Shown one piece after another: positions 26,072-32,760 of a stretch of DNA of 32,760 nucleotides. This DNA is from Candidatus Methanomethylophilaceae archaeon (lineage in GTDB: Archaea; Thermoplasmatota; Thermoplasmata; Methanomassiliicoccales; Methanomethylophilaceae), in NCBI GenBank assembly GCA_944320485.1, contig CALUHQ010000066.1, forward strand, positions 1 through 32,760, in the 5' to 3' direction. A program made the translations under genes and the position numbers. The notes beneath the pieces are model-generated. The model made no database searches. It was given only the letters and a program-made list of their open reading frames with translations, and was not told the DNA's origin. Every line of letters begins with the position of its first letter. The stretch's first letter is position 1.

Positions 26072-26560
26072 ATGAGCGCAGCAGATGACATCTGGAACGA
26101 CCTCTTCGGAGGTTTCGAGAGCCTGAACAGAAGGATCGAGGACATGTTCTCGCAGATGGACATGACCGGTCCCGACGTGAAGACGTACGGGTACACTATG
26201 TACCAGGGACCTGACGGCGTGAGGCATGTGAAGGAGTTCGGGAACTCTGGGAGCAGGCTCAACGCGCTGGGCTCCGGCGATGTGAGGGAATTCTTCACGG
26301 ACGTGACGGAGGAGGGTTCCCTCGTCAGGGCCGTGGCGGAGATCCCCGGTGTCGCCAAGGAGGACATCTCCCTGAAATGCACGGGCAACGTCCTCTCCAT
26401 CAAGGTCGACTCCCCCAACAGGAAGTTCGAGAAGGACCTGGCGCTCCCGTGCGAGGTCGACGTGGACTCGGCGAAGGCCGAGTACAACAACGGGCTCCTC
26501 GAGGTGACCCTCAGCAAGAAGGCCACCGCGGAGGAGGGCAAGACGATCAGCATCGCCTGA
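26072..26560 (+). CDS. hsp20: Small heat shock protein Hsp20
   Basis: ATP-independent chaperone with an alpha-crystallin domain. 162 residues: a variable N-terminal part (about 1-70; DDIWNDLFGGFESLNRRIEDMF), the alpha-crystallin domain (VRAVAEIPGVAKEDISLKC, EYNNGLLEVTLSKK), and a C-terminal Ile-Ser-Ile (residues 159-161) matching the IxI motif used in oligomer contacts. ATG 26072 lies seven bases from GGAGG; the ATG two codons earlier is too close. It is the third gene of the regulator-cdc48-hsp20 unit. Confidence 0.95.
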   Translation: MSAADDIWNDLFGGFESLNRRIEDMFSQMDMTGPDVKTYGYTMYQGPDGVRHVKEFGNSGSRLNALGSGDVREFFTDVTEEGSLVRAVAEIPGVAKEDISLKCTGNVLSIKVDSPNRKFEKDLALPCEVDVDSAKAEYNNGLLEVTLSKKATAEEGKTISIA

Positions 26561-26626
26561 TCGGGAGGGCGGGGAACCGCCCTCCACAACCGCATGACGA
26601 CCCGACCGGATGACCTGGATGGCCAC

Positions 26627-26634
26627 TATAAATA
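26627..26634 (+). promoter_or_regulatory. TATA box for the HTH regulator unit (leaderless)
   Basis: TATAAATA centred 27 bp before the ATG at 26658. Confidence 0.6.
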
Positions 26635-26657
26635 GAAGTTCTGACAATCTAAAGCGC

Positions 26658-27605
26658 ATGGGCAGGAACGAGCTGATCAACACCACCCGTGCCATACTGG
26701 CCAAGGCGGGATTCGACGTCTCTTCCGCATTGACGATCAGAGGGATCTGCTTCGACGTGGTCGCGAGACTCGACGACAGGGTCCTGATCATCAAGGTCCT
26801 CAGCAACATCGACGCGTTCTCCAAGGACAACGCGGAGGAGATGAAGGTGCTGGCGGACGCCCTCAACGCGACCCCCATGGTCGTGGGCGAGAGGTCGAGC
26901 TCCGGTGCGCTGGAAGCCGGCATCGTCTACTCCAGATTCAACATATCTATCGTCTCCAACGAGACGCTGGCGGACCTCCTCCTGGAGGATGCCCCACCGT
27001 TCATTTTCGCCGCACCCGGCGGCCTCTACGTGAAGCTCGACAGCGAGCTCCTGAGGACCGTCAGGGAGGACCGCGGCATTAGCCTGGGTGCCCTGGCCGA
27101 GACCGCCGGGGTGTCCCGCAGGACCATCCAGATGTACGAATCGGGCATGGGCGCCATGATCGATGCCGCCCTCCGCATCGAGGAGTACCTGGGCCTCCCG
27201 ATAATAGAGCCCATCGACCCGTTCGAGTTCAAGAGCGAGGAGAGGGGCAAGGAGGAGAGGACCGGTCAGGAGCCCATCGACACCTTTGCGGTGAACCAGC
27301 TCTGCAACCTCGGGTTCTCCGTCAGGCCGGTCGTGAAGAGTCCGTTCGAGGCGGTCAGCCACAACGACAGGGCGCTCATGCTCACCGGCATCGGCAACTC
27401 GGACGATGCGAAGCTCGTGCAGAAGGCCGTCGTCGCATCGGACATCGCCCGCATAATGGACAAGTTCTCCGTCCTGATCGTGGAGTACAAGCACGACAGG
27501 GACAACATCGACTCCACCGCGGTCGTCTCCAACGAGGAGCTTAAGAAGATAGACGCCCCCGAGGCGCTCACGGACCTCGTCGCATCGAGGGGGACCCATA
27601 AATGA
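26658..27605 (+). CDS. Archaeal HTH-type transcriptional regulator (COG1395-like)
   Basis: 315 residues. An N-terminal domain with a restriction-endonuclease-like core (LAKAGFDVSS, FDVVARLDDRVLIIKVLSNIDAF) is followed by a Cro/XRE-type HTH at about 129-185 (LRTVREDRGISLGALAETAG, SRRTIQMYESGMGAMIDAAL) and a C-terminal domain that again has the core pattern (FAVNQLCNLGFSVRPVVKSP). This architecture matches the putative HTH regulators kept across archaea. The longer frame to 26610 begins before the TATA box, so ATG 26658 is chosen. It overlaps the next gene by 4 bases. Confidence 0.85.
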   Translation: MGRNELINTTRAILAKAGFDVSSALTIRGICFDVVARLDDRVLIIKVLSNIDAFSKDNAEEMKVLADALNATPMVVGERSSSGALEAGIVYSRFNISIVSNETLADLLLEDAPPFIFAAPGGLYVKLDSELLRTVREDRGISLGALAETAGVSRRTIQMYESGMGAMIDAALRIEEYLGLPIIEPIDPFEFKSEERGKEERTGQEPIDTFAVNQLCNLGFSVRPVVKSPFEAVSHNDRALMLTGIGNSDDAKLVQKAVVASDIARIMDKFSVLIVEYKHDRDNIDSTAVVSNEELKKIDAPEALTDLVASRGTHK

Positions 27606-28213
27606 TCGTCGTGCCCGTGGGCGACTGCGAGGTCTCCATCCTGCCGGTCGTCAACGGACCCGCGTCGGAAGCCGACAAGGTGCGTGAGGCGTACGGGGGA
27701 TACGAGGCGTACGGCGTATCCATGGGGATAGAGGGAATCCAGGCGATCAAGCACAGGGCCAAGCTCGACGACGACTTCGAGGTCAGCGAGCTCGACCTCG
27801 CGTACGCCCACCGCATGGAGGAGCTGACCGGGATTCAGGTCGAGATGCCGTCCCCCGCCATGTGCATGCTCGTGGACCTCTGCACCGAGGCCGGCACGAA
27901 CGTCATCCCCCTGGACATGAACGACTCAGAGTTCACCGAGATGTACTGCGAGACGGTAAAGACCTGGGACTTCGTCAAGGAGCACCGCCTCGCCAAGAAG
28001 GGCATGAAGAAGAGGTTCTCATCCACCACCCCCGAGGCGTTCGCCGTCGAATGGGATGCCTATGTGAACGGCGTCAAGGGATACCAGGAGGTGTCCCGGA
28101 AGCGCGAGGAGCACATCTCCGACCAGATCAGGGAGGTCGCCAAGTACAGGCGCAGCCTCCTGGTCGTGGTGGAGGTCGAGCGTGCCAGCGGCATCGCGGA
28201 CCGTCTGAGGTGA
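27602..28213 (+). CDS. Conserved-looking hypothetical protein (203 aa)
   Basis: I do not recognise this 203-residue protein. It is acidic and soluble, with no membrane segment or signal peptide. Notable stretches are GGYEAYGVSMGIEGIQAIKH, MPSPAMCMLVDLCTEAGTNV and a basic segment KEHRLAKKGMKKRF, and it ends with SLLVVVEVERASGIADRLR. The ending is faintly like the C-terminal part of TraB-type proteins, but the TraB signature is missing. ATGA overlap with the HTH gene before it and a close join to the CAAX-protease gene after it show an operon. Confidence 0.8.
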   Translation: MIVVPVGDCEVSILPVVNGPASEADKVREAYGGYEAYGVSMGIEGIQAIKHRAKLDDDFEVSELDLAYAHRMEELTGIQVEMPSPAMCMLVDLCTEAGTNVIPLDMNDSEFTEMYCETVKTWDFVKEHRLAKKGMKKRFSSTTPEAFAVEWDAYVNGVKGYQEVSRKREEHISDQIREVAKYRRSLLVVVEVERASGIADRLR

Positions 28214-28218
28214 GCGAG

Positions 28219-29313
28219 TTGTCCTGCCCCGAGTGCGATGAGAGCCGCGAGGCGAGCTATGCGTTTTGCATGCGCTGCGGTGAACCGCTGCGTGACTGTT
28301 CCGAATGCGAGGCCGCGAGGGCGAACGGGTCCAGGTTCTGCCCCCGCTGCGGCCGCAGACTCGTCGAGGACCCGCGCTCGGACCCCTACCGCTGGCTCTT
28401 CTGGGCGGCGGTGGCGTCATCCCTGCTCCTGGCCGTTCTGCTGTCGGTCGAGCTCATCGCGATGCTCACAGGCACGGTCGAGACCTGGGACTGGTGCTCG
28501 GACGGCGCCCTGAACGTCCTGGTCCTGATCCCCACCCTGGAGGTGGCGGGGGTCCTAGAGGGACTGTCCCTCCAGATCTACTGGATATTCCTGGTGGTCG
28601 CGATAGCGGCGTCCGTGCTGCTGGTATTCAGGCAGTCCGCGGGAGCGTTCATCTCCAAGGACAGGACCGCCGGGAGGATCGAGAAGACCCCTCTATTCTG
28701 GCTCGGGCTCCTGTTCTCCGCCGACCTGCTGCTCAACCTGATCGTCGGCCTGTTCAACCTCGGAGGATCCGAGATCCCCACGGACCTGCCTCTCGGACCC
28801 GTGCCGGATGCCTTCCTGTCGTTCGCAAATGCCGCGGTGTGGGAGGAGGTGATCTCCCGCGTCGTCTACATCGGGATACCCATGGCCCTCGTGGCCCTGG
28901 TCCGCAGGAGGAGGGATGCCCCGCTGTTTCTGCTCGGAGGGTTCGGCATAAGCCGCCTCTCCCTGGTCCTGATAGTGGTCTCGGCCCTCGTGTTCGGATT
29001 CGCCCACGAGTCCGGATGGGGTCTGTGGAAGGTTCTGCCCACGTTCATCAGCGGGCTGGTCATGGGATACCTGTACGTCCGCTTCGGGATCCACGTCTCC
29101 ATAGCGTTCCACTTCGGAGTGGACTACCTGGCCGTGCTCATGGACGGACCCATGCTGATGGCCGTGTCCTGCATGGCCCTCGCCTTCATGGCGCTCGGCG
29201 CGCCCTGTCTGGCGGAGATTGCAAGAAGGGGATACGCGTCCAGGAAGCGCCTGAAGGACGCCCCGAACCTCGAGCCCCCTGCTCAGGAGAGCATCTTCAG
29301 AAGACGGGACTGA
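28219..29313 (+). CDS. Zinc-ribbon CPBP (CAAX-type) intramembrane protease
   Basis: A 364-residue membrane protein with a double zinc ribbon at the N terminus (Cys3, 6, 17, 20 and Cys27, 30, 41, 44) and about eight membrane helices. The CPBP/Abi protease motifs are present in order: EExxxR (WEEVISRV), FxxxH (FGFAHE) and HxxxD (HFGVDY). Such proteins cut proteins within the membrane; the target is unknown. I chose TTG 28219 with GAGGTGA five bases upstream; a GTG at 28210, overlapping the previous stop, is the alternative. Its last 31 bases overlap the convergent TIM-barrel gene. Confidence 0.85.
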   Translation: MSCPECDESREASYAFCMRCGEPLRDCSECEAARANGSRFCPRCGRRLVEDPRSDPYRWLFWAAVASSLLLAVLLSVELIAMLTGTVETWDWCSDGALNVLVLIPTLEVAGVLEGLSLQIYWIFLVVAIAASVLLVFRQSAGAFISKDRTAGRIEKTPLFWLGLLFSADLLLNLIVGLFNLGGSEIPTDLPLGPVPDAFLSFANAAVWEEVISRVVYIGIPMALVALVRRRRDAPLFLLGGFGISRLSLVLIVVSALVFGFAHESGWGLWKVLPTFISGLVMGYLYVRFGIHVSIAFHFGVDYLAVLMDGPMLMAVSCMALAFMALGAPCLAEIARRGYASRKRLKDAPNLEPPAQESIFRRRD

Positions 29314-30041
29314 GATTCCACTGCGGATTCGAGGTTCTTGGACTCTATGATCCAGTTCCCTCCGTACCATCCCATGCGACCCAACACCCTTGGGAAGTCT
29401 ATGGACCCGTCACCTATGGTCAGGTGCTCGTCGCGCTTCCCGTTGTTGTCGTGGATGTGCACGTTGACGATCCTGTCCCCGAAGATGTCGATCATATCGT
29501 CGATCTGCCCGGCGGTGTTGGCATGGCCGATGTCGAAGCACACCCCCAGGTCTGTGCCGTCGATCAGTGATTCCAGATCTGCGGCGGTCCTGCCCAGGAA
29601 GAAGGGCACCTGGGGCATGTTCTCGATGGCGACCACCACCCCGGCATCGCGAGAGGCCGCGTCGATGGCCTTCAGGGATTCCCTGGCACGGGCCATCGCC
29701 TGCTGTCCCATCCCGTCGACCGCCATGGACGAGAGCCCCGGATGCACCGTGACCGTGGATGCCCCCAGCTCCGCCGAGGCGGATATGGTCTCCAGGGTCT
29801 CCTCCAGGGACGCCCTCCTAAGCCTGTCGGACAGCGCCCCTATGTTCCAGTCGCATATGGGCGCGTGGACCGAGCACGACATCCCGGCATCGTCGATGAG
29901 CCCCCTGAGCCTGGGGACGTTCCCGATGATGCTGTGCTCCGCCTCCGAGAACACCTCCCAGTGGCGGAACTCCTTGGAGATCGGTCCGATCCAGTCCTCG
30001 AACGGCCTGCTGCCGAAATGCGTGCAGGAGACCCCGATCAT
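29283..30041 (-). CDS. Xylose-isomerase-like TIM-barrel protein
   Basis: 252 residues of the sugar phosphate isomerase/epimerase (AP endonuclease 2) fold. Metal-ligand candidates are in place: SVHAPICDWN, VTVHPG, VAIENMP (Glu), GVCFDIGHAN (Asp and His), VNVHIHDNNGKRDEH and WIIESK (Glu). This fold includes endonuclease IV, sugar isomerases and others, so the substrate cannot be named. ATGA overlap with the UPF0201 gene upstream shows they are co-transcribed. Convergent with the protease gene. Confidence 0.85.
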   Translation of the reverse strand: MIGVSCTHFGSRPFEDWIGPISKEFRHWEVFSEAEHSIIGNVPRLRGLIDDAGMSCSVHAPICDWNIGALSDRLRRASLEETLETISASAELGASTVTVHPGLSSMAVDGMGQQAMARARESLKAIDAASRDAGVVVAIENMPQVPFFLGRTAADLESLIDGTDLGVCFDIGHANTAGQIDDMIDIFGDRIVNVHIHDNNGKRDEHLTIGDGSIDFPRVLGRMGWYGGNWIIESKNLESAVESQSRLLKMLS

Positions 30042-30427
30042 GCCCGGACCTCCTCACCGTCCACCGTCATCGGCGCGACACGGTCGATGTACGCCTCCAG
30101 GTCCTCCCCCTCTATGACGACGTCGATCGCCCCCAGGACGGGGTTCCTGTCGGCGAACGACACCTTGCCGACGGTGGCGACCTGCTTGTTGAGACTCATC
30201 CTCGTCCTGGAACCGTGCAGGTTCCTCAGGAGTATGGAGCGGGCCGCGTCCAGGATCCTCTGCCCGCGTATCCTCTTGGCGAAGGTGTCCAGGGTGGGCG
30301 CCGTGCCGGTGAACCCCGACTCGCCAAGCTCGACTGTGGCGTCGGGGAACATGGACATTATCGCGGACAGCACCTTGTCCGGGTCCTCGCTGGGGTTCAC
30401 AGGACAGGAGATTGAGATGGAGGTCAT
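30038..30427 (-). CDS. UPF0201 family protein
   Basis: 129 residues of the archaeal UPF0201 family, thought to resemble ribosomal protein L5-like RNA-binding folds; the function is unproven. The N-terminal ISCPVNPSEDPDKVLSAIM and PDATVELGESGFTGTA fit the family, as does KRIRGQRILDAARSILLR in the middle. ATG 30425-30427 lies about 25 bp after a TATA box (30451-30458), indicating a leaderless mRNA; the long frame further upstream is a shadow of the DP1 gene. First gene of a two-gene unit. Confidence 0.85.
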   Translation of the reverse strand: MTSISISCPVNPSEDPDKVLSAIMSMFPDATVELGESGFTGTAPTLDTFAKRIRGQRILDAARSILLRNLHGSRTRMSLNKQVATVGKVSFADRNPVLGAIDVVIEGEDLEAYIDRVAPMTVDGEEVRA

Positions 30428-30450
30428 GCTGCCATGGAGGGACTGTGCGT

Positions 30451-30458
30451 ATATAAAT
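30451..30458 (-). promoter_or_regulatory. TATA box for the UPF0201 unit (leaderless)
   Basis: ATTTATAT on the minus strand, centred 27 bp before the ATG. It lies back to back with a weaker TATA-like CTATACATA (30499-30507) for DP1 on the plus strand. Confidence 0.55.
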
Positions 30459-30527
30459 TGACTAAACATCGAGCGTGTGCGGCGTCGCTCCCAAAGGACT
30501 ATACATAGGACACGCATCCCTTCGGAC

Positions 30528-31961
30528 ATGAAGGAGGAGATCCTGTCGGCCGCTGCCAAGAGGAGGGTGTTCTTCTCTCCGGATGCCATGGAGATGATCC
30601 TCTCGAACAACGATCCGATGGGGTTCACCAACACCGTCTTCGCCCATCTGTCCAACAACATGATGTTCGTCAGCAAGAAGGACATCATGGACTGCATCGC
30701 GGGGGACAAGGTGCTCTTCGAATCCCCCAAGGAGGTCAGGCCGCACAACAGGTTCACCTCGGATCTCACCGTGATGAAGGGGACCGACATAACCGGCGAA
30801 TCCACCTGCGAGGGCAAGATCAACGACTTCGCCCAGTACTTCAGGAGCCGCTTCCTCACGCTGAAGAGGCTCCTCGAGAAGCGCCACGACTTCGGTAGGG
30901 CGATGGACATCTCCAGGGCAATGACCCTGGACCGCGACGTGAAGGTCGCCGGGATAGTGTACGAGTGCAACACGACCAAGAACGGCCACACGATGGTGAC
31001 CATAGAGGACGACACCGGCACTACGAAGGTGTTCATCTCCAAGGACTCCCCCCTGAACGGAGAGTCGTTCGTGAACGACGAGGTCATAGGCGTCATGGGG
31101 CGCCCCAACCTGCAGAGGACGATGATCATCCCGGAGAAGATCTTCCGCCCCGACATCCCGAAGCAGCACACATGGGAGCCCAGCGACTCCACGTCCAAGA
31201 TCGCATTCCTCTCCGACGTTCACGTCGGTAGCGCCACGTTCCTTGAGAACGACTGGCACAGGATGGTGTCCTGGCTGAAGGCCAACGCCCTGGAGCAGGG
31301 GATCAACTACCTGGTGTTCCCCGGGGACGTCGTCGACGGGATCGGCGTGTTCCCCGACCAGGACAAGGAGCTGAACATAGCCGACATCGACAGGCAGTAC
31401 GAGACCCTGGCGGAGTACCTGAAGGAGATCCCCGACCACATCAAGATGGTCGTGCACCCCGGGAACCACGACGCCGCCCGCCTCGCCGAGCCCCAGCCCG
31501 CGCTGAACCTGAGGTTCACCAAGAACTTCGACTCCAACATCCTGATGGTGGGCAACCCGGTGTACCTCAACGTCGAGGGCAGGACCGTGCTGACCTATCA
31601 CGGCAAGAGCCTGGACGACTGGATCGCTGCCGTGCAGTTCCTCACGTACGAGAACCCCCTGGACACGATGAAGCAGATGTGCGTCAGGAGGCACCTGGCG
31701 CCCATATACGGCCAGAGGAACGCACTCGCCCCTGAGAAGAAGGACTACATGGCCATGGAGTACATCCCGGACATATTCGTGACCGGCCACGTCCACGGCG
31801 TCGGCCAGGAGATCTACAACGGCGTCAGGATGATCAACGCGTCCACGTGGCAGTCCCAGACGGAGTACCAGAGGCAGCACAACTTCAACCCTGACCCGGG
31901 GATCATGCCCGTCGTCGACCTGGGCACCGGACAGATCAGGATGCACAACTTCCACGAGTGA
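30528..31961 (+). CDS. polB: DNA polymerase D small subunit (DP1)
   Basis: Exonuclease subunit of the archaeal family D replicative polymerase. 477 residues: an N-terminal region (about 1-140), an OB-fold (KVAGIVYECNTTKNGHTMVT, EVIGVMGRP), and a calcineurin-like phosphoesterase domain with all metal motifs intact: SDVHVGS (Asp230, His232), FPGDVVDG, HPGNHD and TGHVHG. The 3'-5' exonuclease should be active. ATG 30528 is about 25 bp past a TATA-like element. The large subunit DP2 is not in the window. Confidence 0.96.
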   Translation: MKEEILSAAAKRRVFFSPDAMEMILSNNDPMGFTNTVFAHLSNNMMFVSKKDIMDCIAGDKVLFESPKEVRPHNRFTSDLTVMKGTDITGESTCEGKINDFAQYFRSRFLTLKRLLEKRHDFGRAMDISRAMTLDRDVKVAGIVYECNTTKNGHTMVTIEDDTGTTKVFISKDSPLNGESFVNDEVIGVMGRPNLQRTMIIPEKIFRPDIPKQHTWEPSDSTSKIAFLSDVHVGSATFLENDWHRMVSWLKANALEQGINYLVFPGDVVDGIGVFPDQDKELNIADIDRQYETLAEYLKEIPDHIKMVVHPGNHDAARLAEPQPALNLRFTKNFDSNILMVGNPVYLNVEGRTVLTYHGKSLDDWIAAVQFLTYENPLDTMKQMCVRRHLAPIYGQRNALAPEKKDYMAMEYIPDIFVTGHVHGVGQEIYNGVRMINASTWQSQTEYQRQHNFNPDPGIMPVVDLGTGQIRMHNFHE

Positions 31962-32057
31962 CCCTTACTGAGACGGTGTCGACAGCCCGGTCGGATCGCT
32001 CATCATGACACAACGGAACTGTCGGGATTGAAAAATTAAGGGTGTTTGTTAAGGGGT
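31962..32057. other. Short spacer between convergent DP1 and ATP-synthase-side genes
   Basis: 96 bases with no gene. I see no strong hairpin; the part near 32028-32055 is AT-rich. Confidence 0.4.
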
Positions 32058-32216
32058 TTATGCCTGGCCCAGGTAATTGTACGCCAGGACTCCGACGATG
32101 ATCAGAGCTCCGAGGAAGAGCATCCCATAGGATACCATCCATATGAGGTTGAAGGCACGCTTCAACTTCACCGGATCCTCGCGGATCTCGCTGAGACGCT
32201 CCTCGGTCGACTTCAC
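32058..32216 (-). CDS. 52-aa single-pass membrane protein translationally joined to atpD
   Basis: A short frame starting with GTG (32214-32216) that overlaps the atpD stop by 4 bases (GTGA), a sign of coupled translation. The 52 residues form a charged N-terminal part (KSTEERLSEIREDPVKLKR) and one or two close hydrophobic stretches (AFNLIWMVSYGMLFLGALII through VGVLAYNYLG). It ends with TAA. I know no family for it. Its place after atpD suggests a link with the membrane ATP synthase, which is inference. Confidence 0.65.
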   Translation of the reverse strand: MKSTEERLSEIREDPVKLKRAFNLIWMVSYGMLFLGALIIVGVLAYNYLGQA

Positions 32217-32760
32217 TCTTCCGCAGCCCCTTTGCTCTTCAGGTGCTTGAGGCGGGTGGTGTTCTCCCTGTCCATCTCCTCGAGACGGAACTTGACGAAC
32301 CTCTCCGCTTCCTTCAGCTCGGGGATGATCTTGAACTCGAGGGCGTTGACACGCCTCTTCGTCTTCTCGATCTCGTCCAGCAGCTTCTTCATGGTGGTCT
32401 CCACCTCGGCTGCGCGGACCAGCGTGTCGAGCAGCTTCTCGAACGCGGCCGCCGCATCCTCGATGTAGGCGGAGGTCGAGATCACACCGTAGCCCTTCTC
32501 GGTCATCTTGGTGTGGATCCTCTCGGCCTCCACCTTGGGGACCATCATTCCCATGATGGATTTGCTTCCGAGCTTCACCTGCGGGTCTGCCTTCAGGGCG
32601 TACGCCGCGCTCTTCACCGCGATCTCTCCCTCGACCGCCCTGGCGATGGTGATCTTCTCCATTGCCGACTCGTAGTCGGAGGAGACTCCCTCACGCATCT
32701 TCCTGGCCTTCTCGAGGACCTCGAAGAACTCGATGATGAGACCGTCTCTCTTCATCTTGA
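32213..32760 (-). CDS. atpD: A-type ATP synthase subunit D (partial, C-terminal part)
   Basis: Subunit D is the coiled-coil central rotor stalk of the archaeal ATP synthase. About 182 residues are present; the family is about 200-220, so the N-terminal start lies beyond the right edge, and the Met at 32753-32755 is probably internal. The recognisable stretch RDGLIIEFFEVLEKARKMRE marks the end of the first long helix, and the last helix (EIEKTKRRVNALEFKIIPEL, ...VKFRLEEMDRENTTRLKHLK) is complete. Other atp genes should lie to the right. Confidence 0.93.
   Translation of the reverse strand, partial: KMKRDGLIIEFFEVLEKARKMREGVSSDYESAMEKITIARAVEGEIAVKSAAYALKADPQVKLGSKSIMGMMVPKVEAERIHTKMTEKGYGVISTSAYIEDAAAAFEKLLDTLVRAAEVETTMKKLLDEIEKTKRRVNALEFKIIPELKEAERFVKFRLEEMDRENTTRLKHLKSKGAAEE

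Overview
The window is archaeal and most probably comes from a methylotrophic methanogen of the order Methanomassiliicoccales (Thermoplasmatota). The basis is three things: archaeal information-processing genes (TFB, Spt5/NusG, class I lysyl-tRNA synthetase, DP1 of DNA polymerase D, tandem-repeat tRNA splicing endonuclease, A-type ATP synthase subunit D); TATA-box promoters that often sit about 25 bp before a start codon; and a methylamine methyltransferase locus in which two genes are read through an in-frame amber codon as pyrrolysine. Every other complete gene whose end I checked stops at TGA or TAA.

Layout. 1-2253 (minus): secE, spt5/nusG, rpl11, rpl1 (rpl1 runs off the left edge). 2478-2918 (plus): a 54-aa protein and UPF0147. 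2960-6510: GMP synthesis and purE: the GuaA glutaminase subunit, a divergent PH-domain protein, and two different GuaA ATP-pyrophosphatase subunits, the second overlapping purE. 6586-8795: a small membrane protein, gar1-tfb, and a small winged-helix protein. 8785-13020: tRNA splicing endonuclease and trpB2 (minus), then lysS (plus). 13414-22795 (minus): the methylamine locus. 23326-26560 (plus): winged-helix regulator, Cdc48 ATPase, Hsp20. 26658-29313 (plus): HTH regulator, unknown protein, zinc-ribbon CAAX-type protease. 29283-30427 (minus): TIM-barrel protein and UPF0201. 30528-31961 (plus): DP1. 32058-32760 (minus): small membrane protein and atpD (runs off the right edge).

Methylamine locus. 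In transcription order it holds mtbC-mtbB (dimethylamine corrinoid protein and Pyl methyltransferase); a DUF3592 protein; a MarR-like regulator; a permease, small winged-helix-like protein, 38-aa membrane protein and mttB (Pyl, trimethylamine); and a separately promoted pair of corrinoid protein and MttB paralog. In that paralog the Pyl codon is replaced by a threonine codon at the same residue number (323). This pyrrolysine-free paralog, with its own corrinoid protein and a 15-bp inverted-repeat operator over its promoter, is the most interesting part of the window: it may be a methyltransferase for a different substrate, possibly a quaternary amine.

Other points: the regulator-Cdc48-Hsp20 cluster has the order of the Archaeoglobus HSR1 heat-shock operon and carries a matching palindrome at its promoter; trpB2 has a TrpY-like TGTACA box and a 10-bp inverted repeat; Spt5 carries an extra N-terminal beta-rich domain of about 124 residues. 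I found no tRNA, rRNA, CRISPR array or insertion sequence.
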